A program made the translations under genes and the position numbers. Of a stretch of 64,000 nt of DNA, positions 59,360 to 64,000 are shown piece by piece (positions within the stretch are counted from its first letter, which is position 1; each line of letters starts with the position of its first letter). Below the pieces are notes generated by a model, which was not told where the DNA came from, ran no database searches, and saw only the letters and a list, made by a program, of their open reading frames with translations. This stretch comes from Aquimarina sp. MAR_2010_214 (GTDB lineage: Bacteria; Bacteroidota; Bacteroidia; Flavobacteriales; Flavobacteriaceae): contig NZ_PJMS01000001.1 of assembly GCF_002846555.1 (NCBI RefSeq), forward strand, positions 992,001 through 1,056,000, in the 5' to 3' direction.

Positions 59360-59584
59360 ATGGCTAAGGATGATAAATTCAAAGAAGCATTAGGCAATCG
59401 ACTGCGAAGTTTAAGGCTAGACGCTGGATTTACATTAGTAGAATTAGCCGAAAAATCCGGAGTTAGTTACCGAACGATTATTGATATTGAAAAAGCAGAC
59501 ACCAGACCTTCTGTCGAAGTAATCAGATTGCTCTGCAATGCATTAAAGTACCCTCTCCCTGACTTTTTTAAATTCAAATATTAG
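59360..59584 (+). CDS. XRE-type HTH regulator 2, 74 aa
   Basis: The ATG at 59360 begins MAKDDKFKEALGNRLRSLRL. One Cro/CI-type HTH domain: 'NRLRSLRLDAGFTLVELAEKSGVSYRTIIDIEKADTRPSVEVIRLLCNALKYPLPDFF'. Equal in length to regulator 1 (both 225 nt) and ending DFFKFKY against DFFTKDFD, although the rest is diverged. Likely repressor of B2-A2 and of itself through the 11-bp sites. Confidence 0.87.
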   Translation: MAKDDKFKEALGNRLRSLRLDAGFTLVELAEKSGVSYRTIIDIEKADTRPSVEVIRLLCNALKYPLPDFFKFKY

Positions 59585-59759
59585 TAAGCTGTTAAAAAAC
59601 CTAACCTATATATGTTTATTCTAGGTATAGGCAGTATCCCACAATTAAGAAATTGTTTAAAAAATGTACTTTCTAGAAAACTACTGATTTTCGACTTAAA
59701 TGATTTCTAAACATATTCTTAAGATTTTTCCCTGATCTTAAATTACGACGAAAATTCTT

Positions 59760-59802
59760 ACACCTCTTACGGGAACCCGTATGAGATGTATTCATTTTTT
59801 TT
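59760..59802 (+). terminator. Hairpin with T-run downstream of the second XRE gene
   Basis: ACACCTCTTACGGG-AA-CCCGTATGAGATGT (two mismatched pairs) followed by ATTCATTTTTTTT. It is 175 nt past the stop, so termination of a long 3' region or of an unseen short transcript. Confidence 0.65.
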
Positions 59803-59872
59803 ATATGAGTTATGTATTTTGACCATTATTCACTCAAAATAATGGCTAAAACTAGTTCTTTACCCTTTTAAA

Positions 59873-59893
59873 AAAGGGGGTAAATCCCCCTTT
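59873..59893. repeat. GC-rich stem AAAGGGGG/CCCCCTTT in the gap before the 60039 gene
   Basis: An 8-bp perfect stem with TAAAT loop at 59873-59893. The whole gap 59585-60038 (454 nt) has no gene that I can see; it holds the hairpin at 59760-59802, this stem, and presumably the promoter for the lipoprotein at 60039. Confidence 0.5.
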
Positions 59894-60038
59894 GTTACGA
59901 TGTTACATATTTTTTAGGATTCGTTACATCTTTGATATTGTCTTGATATAATGCTTTATAACTTTATAGTATTCGATTAATTGATTATAAAATGTTGGGC
60001 CAAACAAAGTAATAACTCTTATTAAAACCATATTGATC

Positions 60039-60680
60039 ATGAAAAAAATAATATTAAGTTTTGTAGTTATGTTGCTTATTACCCTATGGGCTTGTGAGCA
60101 AGAAAGCAATATAGAAGAACAAAATAGTATAGAGAATGTAAAAGAAGTGAAAATCGTAGGAGAAATAGATAATAAACTCTTTACTCCTTATAGAAATTGT
60201 ATTGTGATTCCGAAAGGGAGGTTAGTTGGAGGTCGATGTCAAGACCGCCTTAGTTTTCAATGTGGGCGCGAAGAGATTTGTTTTCCTCAATCAATCGATC
60301 CTTGCAAATTTATACCTTGTAATATTGAAATTTTAGACCCTTGGGTTCTCTATGATAAACTAATAAAAACCCCCGAAGTATTTGGTTCACTTAGAGAATA
60401 TATTGATTTTCCTATCAAGAACAAATCGCAGTTTTTTCCGTTTGGGATCAATAAAGGCATTCTGGGACTACAATATTATGCAGAAAATCACCTGATGAAC
60501 ATTAACTATGGAGACCCAATGCCACAACCCAATATATTTTATCTAGAAGAAAACCTTACCCTGGATTGTTCATTTGCCAAAGAATTGGGCCTTGAAGGTA
60601 ATATTATCAAATCAGGGAAATATCCTTTGATATTTAATGAAAAGAATAATACCTATAATGTAATTCTAAAGGTAAAATGA
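60039..60680 (+). CDS. Hypothetical Cys-containing lipoprotein, 213 aa
   Basis: The ATG at 60039 (MKKIILSFVVMLLITLWACE) is chosen over a TTG two codons earlier; lipobox LWAC with Cys19. The region about 50-100 has six Cys ('NCIVIPKGRLVGGRCQDRLSFQCGREEICFPQSIDPCKFIPCNIEI'), suggesting a disulfide-stabilised module, then a beta-rich part ('NKGILGLQYYAENHLMNINYGDPMPQPNIFYLEENLTLDCSFAKELGLEG'). No family recognised. It is a single gene in the right flank of the accessory block. Confidence 0.78.
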   Translation: MKKIILSFVVMLLITLWACEQESNIEEQNSIENVKEVKIVGEIDNKLFTPYRNCIVIPKGRLVGGRCQDRLSFQCGREEICFPQSIDPCKFIPCNIEILDPWVLYDKLIKTPEVFGSLREYIDFPIKNKSQFFPFGINKGILGLQYYAENHLMNINYGDPMPQPNIFYLEENLTLDCSFAKELGLEGNIIKSGKYPLIFNEKNNTYNVILKVK

Positions 60681-60728
60681 TGAACTTATTTTAACGCATT
60701 AAAAATCCCCATCATACGATTGTCAAGT

Positions 60729-60774
60729 CAGGTTTGTCGAAGTTAGTACTCCCAACGCTTCTTCGATAGGCCTG
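60729..60774. repeat. REP-like inverted repeat between convergent genes
   Basis: CAGGTTTGTCGAAG at 60729-60742 pairs imperfectly with CTTCGATAGGCCTG at 60761-60774. The TTGTCGAAG core resembles REP-type dispersed palindromes found in many bacterial genomes and is richer in GC than its surroundings. It may double as a terminator for the genes on both sides. Confidence 0.5.
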
Positions 60775-60803
60775 GATTGATTTTTTTATCATATAAAATG
60801 AGA

Positions 60804-61175
60804 TTATCTTTTTTTGAAATATGCATTTCTAATGAGTAAACCGTAGATTAAAATTGGAATAAATAAACAAATCACAACAGAAGAAGTCTTGTAATTACTC
60901 CCGATATTATTGAAAAGATTTAAAAAACTAACAGAACTATCAAATGACCAATTGGAAAAATTCTCAAAATCCGGAATCGCTATTAGCATAATGAGAACAA
61001 CTAGAACAAATACAATTTTAAAATAATTTTTCCCCCCAATCTTATCTAATAGAAACATCCAGGTAAAAGGAATTAAGAAAAACCAAATAATAATATTGAT
61101 CTCCTTGTAGGAAAAACCAGTAAGTTTTTCAAGAAATTTTAAAAAGTCATATGTAATTTCGAATAGAAATTCCAT
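60804..61175 (-). CDS. Three-helix membrane protein downstream of trpS, 123 aa
   Basis: 15 nt after trpS on the same strand. Three hydrophobic segments: 'EINIIIWFFLIPFTWMFLL' (about 25-43), 'YFKIVFVLVVLIMLIAIPD' (about 51-69) and 'SSVVICLFIPILIYGLLI' (about 99-116), with a polar loop of about 28 residues (NFSNWSFDSSVSFLNLFNNIGSNY split) between the last two. No motif recognised. Co-transcription with trpS is likely by spacing only. Confidence 0.72.
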   Translation of the reverse strand: MEFLFEITYDFLKFLEKLTGFSYKEINIIIWFFLIPFTWMFLLDKIGGKNYFKIVFVLVVLIMLIAIPDFENFSNWSFDSSVSFLNLFNNIGSNYKTSSVVICLFIPILIYGLLIRNAYFKKR

Positions 61176-61190
61176 AATAATTTCTTACAT

Positions 61191-62159
61191 CTAATACCCT
61201 ACTTTCTCTCTAACTCTTGCTAGTACAGTATCGGCAATAGCAGTAGCTTTTTTGGCTCCGATTGCCAGAGCTTCGTCTACTTCATTAAGGTTATCCATAT
61301 AATAGGCATAGCGTTCGCGTTCTGTAGCAAATTTTTCAATCAATAATTCATAAAAAGCTTGCTTTGCATGACCGTATCCGTAGTTTCCACCTTGATAATT
61401 CTTACGCATTTCCTCTTGTTGTTCTACAGTAGCAATAAGCTTATATAAGGCAAATAAATTGCAGGTATCCGGATCTTTTGGTTCTTCTAGCGGAGTGCTA
61501 TCAGTAGCAATAGACATGATCTGTTTACGTAGTTTCTTATCTGGCAAAAACAGGTTAATGATGTTTCCTTTTGATTTACTCATCTTGCCACCATCAGTCC
61601 CTGGTACATACATGGTTTCTTTTTGTACCTGGGCTTCGGGTATTACAAACATTTCACCCACTTGATTGTGCATTCGCGAAGCTACGTCACGAGTCATTTC
61701 AAGATGCTGTAATTGATCTTTTCCCACAGGAATAATTTCTGCATCATAGAGCAGGATATCAGCTGCCATAAGCATAGGGTATGTAAATAATCCGGCATTT
61801 ACATCCTCAAGACGATCTGCTTTATCCTTAAACGAATGTGCAAGCGTTAGTCGTTGATACGGAAAAAAACAACTTAAGTACCAGGACAATTCTGTTACTT
61901 GTGGGATATCACTTTGTCGATAAAAAACTGTCTTTTCTATATCCAATCCAAAAGCTAACCAGGCAGCAGCAGTAGAATAGGTGTTTTCTCGTAATGTATT
62001 GGCATCCTTGATTTGTGTAAGCGAATGCATATTAGCAATAAATAAGAATGATTCGTTTTCTGGTTCATTGGCCATTTGGATTGCCGGAATGATTGCTCCC
62101 AGTAGGTTTCCTAAATGCGGAGTGCCTGTACTCTGTATTCCTGTTAGAATTCTGGACAT
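61191..62159 (-). CDS. trpS: Tryptophanyl-tRNA synthetase, 322 aa
   Basis: Class I aminoacyl-tRNA synthetase charging tRNA-Trp in the cytosol. HIGH-type motif 'TGTPHLGNLLGAI' (residues about 11-23), 'FIANMHSLTQI', 'TYPMLMAADILLYDAEIIPVGKDQLQHLEMTRDVASR' and KMSKS motif 'GTDGGKMSKSKGN' (about 188-200). Length typical (about 325-335 aa). Start at the ATG giving MSRILTGIQS. Upstream (62160-62372) is a shared divergent promoter region with plsC. Confidence 0.97.
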   Translation of the reverse strand: MSRILTGIQSTGTPHLGNLLGAIIPAIQMANEPENESFLFIANMHSLTQIKDANTLRENTYSTAAAWLAFGLDIEKTVFYRQSDIPQVTELSWYLSCFFPYQRLTLAHSFKDKADRLEDVNAGLFTYPMLMAADILLYDAEIIPVGKDQLQHLEMTRDVASRMHNQVGEMFVIPEAQVQKETMYVPGTDGGKMSKSKGNIINLFLPDKKLRKQIMSIATDSTPLEEPKDPDTCNLFALYKLIATVEQQEEMRKNYQGGNYGYGHAKQAFYELLIEKFATERERYAYYMDNLNEVDEALAIGAKKATAIADTVLARVREKVGY

Positions 62160-62372
62160 GGTGATATATTATCTTTTATTATAGTTTAAGTCTTAAGTTT
62201 GGGTTAAGCACCTTTTAATTTCTAAAATTTAATCCTGTATTTAATTCACAGATTTTAGTATCATGAACTACCTTCTATTTACTTCATACTTTTAAGTATA
62301 TAACGGTACTATTTTCGGCAAAGGTAATTTTTTTGTTCACATAGCTCAAACCAATTGTGTATTTTTGGGGAG

Positions 62373-63113
62373 ATGCATATACTAAGAAATATACTTATCC
62401 TGCTATGGCGCATTTGGTTTTATATCGTTATGGGTGTTCCTATACTTATTATGTTTCCTTTATTATTGGTGTTTTCGTCTAGAGAAGAATGGTATCCACA
62501 GTTTTTTGTAGTTGCTAGGTTTTGGGCAAAAATTGTGTTGTATGGGTCAGGTTTTTTACCAAGGATGACCAAAGAAGCAGAACCAGATCGTAAAAAGAGT
62601 TACATGTTTGTAGCTAATCATACTTCTATGACAGACATCATGCTAATGTTATATTCGGTAAAAAACCCTTTTGTATTTGTAGGAAAAAAAGAATTGGCAA
62701 AAATTCCGGTTTTTGGATTTTTCTATAAACGTACTTGTATATTGGTAGATCGTAGTAGCCAGCGAAGCCGAAAAGAAGTATTTGATCGAGCACAAGCAAG
62801 GTTACATGATGGCACAAGTATTTGTATTTTTCCCGAAGGAGGAGTTCCTGATGATGAATCTGTTATTTTAGATGAATTTAAAGATGGAGCCTTCAGGTTA
62901 GCGATAGACCACCAAATCCCTATAGTGCCATTAGCATTTCTAGATAATAAAAAACGATTTTCATATACTTTTTTTAGTGGAAGTCCAGGGATTATGAGAG
63001 CCCGTGTTCTTAAAGAGGTTCCTACCAAAGGATTAACACAAGAGCATAAAAAGGAGTTGAAAGAAACAATACGTGATCTTATTTTAAAAAAATTGAAAAC
63101 AGATCACACATGA
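62373..63113 (+). CDS. plsC: 1-acyl-sn-glycerol-3-phosphate acyltransferase, 246 aa
   Basis: Inner-membrane enzyme that adds the second acyl chain to make phosphatidate, the step after GpsA and PlsB/PlsY in lipid synthesis. The ATG at 62373 begins MHILRNILILLWRIWFYIVM; a TTG six codons earlier (62355) coincides with a TATTTTTG box and is less likely. Acyltransferase block I 'VANHTSMTD' (H-x4-D), block II region 'GFFYKRTCILVDRSSQRS', block III 'GTSICIFPEGGVPDDES' (FPEG), block IV 'QIPIVPLAF'. An N-terminal hydrophobic helix anchors it. Confidence 0.93.
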   Translation: MHILRNILILLWRIWFYIVMGVPILIMFPLLLVFSSREEWYPQFFVVARFWAKIVLYGSGFLPRMTKEAEPDRKKSYMFVANHTSMTDIMLMLYSVKNPFVFVGKKELAKIPVFGFFYKRTCILVDRSSQRSRKEVFDRAQARLHDGTSICIFPEGGVPDDESVILDEFKDGAFRLAIDHQIPIVPLAFLDNKKRFSYTFFSGSPGIMRARVLKEVPTKGLTQEHKKELKETIRDLILKKLKTDHT

Positions 63114-63199
63114 TAAAAAATAGAAAGCCGTTTCTCCATATAGACGGGAAGAATATTTGCTGTTGTAAGAAAATAAGCTAAAAAAACAAAAGCGTAATT

Positions 63200-63421
63200 A
63201 TGAACTTTGAAAACCTAGTTAAGGACATTCTTGTTGAAACAAGAGTTTGGGTAGTATAGAGGCTTACTTTTTACATAAAAATAGGGGCAGTTTTTTTATT
63301 CCTTGTGATAAAAAAGGAGATTTTAAAACAAAACGAGAAGATACTTAAGAAGGCAGACCCCATAATCAATCTTGTTTTGGAAGAAATAAAACAATGGAAA
63401 AAAGACGGCATGCCGGATTGA
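63200..63421 (+). pseudogene. Small ORF interrupted by one in-frame TAG
   Basis: From the ATG at 63200 a frame reads MNFENLVKDILVETRVWVV, meets TAG at 63257-63259, and then stays open in the same frame to TGA at 63419-63421: RLTFYIKIGAVFLFLVIKKE and then a charged helix (ILKQNEKILKKADPIINLVLEE..WKKDGMPD). Together, 72 sense codons describe a small one-helix membrane protein with a coiled tail. A nonsense mutation is the simple explanation; a GTG at the 'VIKKE' position could start a short product. Fills the 388-nt gap between plsC and the 63502 gene. Confidence 0.5.
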
Positions 63422-63501
63422 ATATGAAAGATTTTCCTTAATACTAAATATTTATGTCTTGTTTTTTTATTTTAGTATAGTTATTACCTAACACAAATAT
63501 T

Positions 63502-63900
63502 ATGAAAAAAGCCAGCCTCTTAAAACCAATAGCAACCCTTCTATTATTATGCTCCTTAAACTTTGTTGTTGCTCAAACTAAACAGGTAGGAGGCACAAAA
63601 AGGATTACTTCAGTTTTATTAGGCACTTCAGTTCCTTTAGAATTTAATAATAAATCAATGAGTGTTTACGAAAAGAACATAGAGGATTTTACACGAGCAC
63701 AAGACTCGATTACCGTGTTGAATATTGTCTTAACCGATAAAGACTTAATTAAAAGGGTTAAAAATGAATCTAAATTATTAAACAAAATCACAGATAAACA
63801 TTTACGATCGTCTAAGTATGGTCTAAAATTAAAAAACATAATCGAGATTTTGTCTAAGATATCACAAGAACACAGAAGACTTTTAAAAGAAAATGAATAA
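63502..63900 (+). CDS. Small secreted or periplasmic protein, 132 aa
   Basis: Signal peptide (ASLLKPIATLLLLCSLNFVVAQ, cleavage after VAQ). The mature protein of about 107 aa is basic and helical in the second half ('LTDKDLIKRVKNESKLLNKITDKHLRSSKYGLKLKNIIEILSKISQEHRRLLKE'), without Cys. No family recognised. Followed at once by a short overlapping ORF (ATG at 63893) that soon stops. Confidence 0.72.
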   Translation: MKKASLLKPIATLLLLCSLNFVVAQTKQVGGTKRITSVLLGTSVPLEFNNKSMSVYEKNIEDFTRAQDSITVLNIVLTDKDLIKRVKNESKLLNKITDKHLRSSKYGLKLKNIIEILSKISQEHRRLLKENE

Positions 63901-63939
63901 AATAGACATGAAAGAGCTTAAACCATTAGAAATAAAGAA

Positions 63940-64000
63940 ATGTCTTTTCCGGTTGTGACGTGGATTGTGAGCTTATTAAAAAGAACTAAAAGAAGAAACA
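63940..64000 (+). CDS. Possible start of an ORF running off the right edge
   Basis: The ATG at 63940 opens MSFPVVTWIVSLLKRTKRRN and remains open to the end of the window. In another frame, an ATG at 63893 overlapping the previous stop gives only about 21 codons (MNKIDMKELKPLEIKK..) before TGA, so a frameshifted gene is also possible. Too short to decide. Confidence 0.25.
   Translation, partial: MSFPVVTWIVSLLKRTKRRN

Noticed and set aside
52956..59584. The two cassettes as ends of an insertion sequence or composite transposon
   Set aside because: The copies are in direct orientation and diverged at DNA level, no transposase or target-site duplication is visible, and only the protein sequences are strongly alike.
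63200..63421. Pyrrolysine or programmed TAG read-through
   Set aside because: No pylT/pylS or read-through signal is seen, Bacteroidota rarely use it, and a simple nonsense mutation explains the data.
1..64000. tRNA, rRNA and riboswitch search by eye
   Set aside because: No convincing T-loop, cloverleaf, rRNA segment or conserved riboswitch core was noticed; a tRNAscan/Infernal run would be needed to exclude them fully.

Overview
The window reads as a chromosomal segment of a marine Bacteroidota of the family Flavobacteriaceae, with an Aquimarina- or Kordia-like gene style. The grounds are very low GC, TAnnTTTG-type promoter elements, two proteins ending in type IX secretion (T9SS) sorting domains, many lipoproteins with a short Bacteroidota-type lipobox, a complete Bat (aerotolerance) locus and a FecR/ECF-sigma/TonB-receptor cell-surface signalling set. 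No rRNA, tRNA, CRISPR array, transposase or integrase was recognised.

Layout. 1-11 kb: truncated gpsA, a lipoprotein, a T9SS-secreted C13 (legumain-type) protease, an ALDH7-type aldehyde dehydrogenase, and a 1.2-kDa-residue-scale BNR-repeat T9SS protein flanked by small lipoproteins. 11-20 kb (all minus): a zinc-ribbon membrane protein paired with an SPFH/GYF protein, two large lipoproteins (one RTX-like, one alpha/beta hydrolase), and a LytTR regulator with its 7TM histidine kinase. 20-24.3 kb (minus): collagen-like lipoprotein, a 39-aa membrane peptide, a phosphatase, an AlbA_2 protein, an SDR and a small membrane protein. 24.5-33.7 kb (plus): MoxR-DUF58-BatD-like-BatA-BatB-BatC-BatD-BatE. 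33.8-36.8 kb: small membrane protein, beta-carbonic anhydrase and SulP transporter, probably for inorganic carbon handling. 36.9-42.2 kb: CvpA, a type II toxin-antitoxin pair, and a TonB receptor/FecR/ECF sigma set. 42.3-46 kb: a three-gene unit of 7TM-transglutaminase, RimK-like ATP-grasp and outer-membrane beta-barrel. 46-52.9 kb: AraC regulator, DUF885 lipoprotein, GNAT enzyme, pheS and small lipoproteins. 52.9-59.6 kb: an accessory-looking block described below. 60-64 kb: lipoprotein, trpS, plsC, a small ORF broken by an in-frame TAG, and a secreted protein at the edge.

The most novel-looking material is in the 52.9-59.6 kb block. A three-gene cassette occurs twice in the same orientation: two tiny minus-strand genes (45-50 codons each) facing a 74-aa XRE-type regulator. 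The two copies of each small protein differ largely by third-position changes, so they are real genes under selection, and the two small proteins also align without gaps to each other. Both divergent promoter regions carry inverted repeats suitable as operators. Between the cassettes lie a TetR gene with twin 24-bp operators driving three tiny four-helix membrane proteins, an LRR/EF-hand/cadherin lipoprotein with an eight-unit 63-bp DNA repeat, and an AlkC-like DNA glycosylase. The second candidate system is the ATP-grasp/7TM-transglutaminase/beta-barrel operon at 42.3-46 kb, which spans cytoplasm, inner membrane, periplasm and outer membrane.

All functional names rest on reading motifs by eye; no database search was possible.
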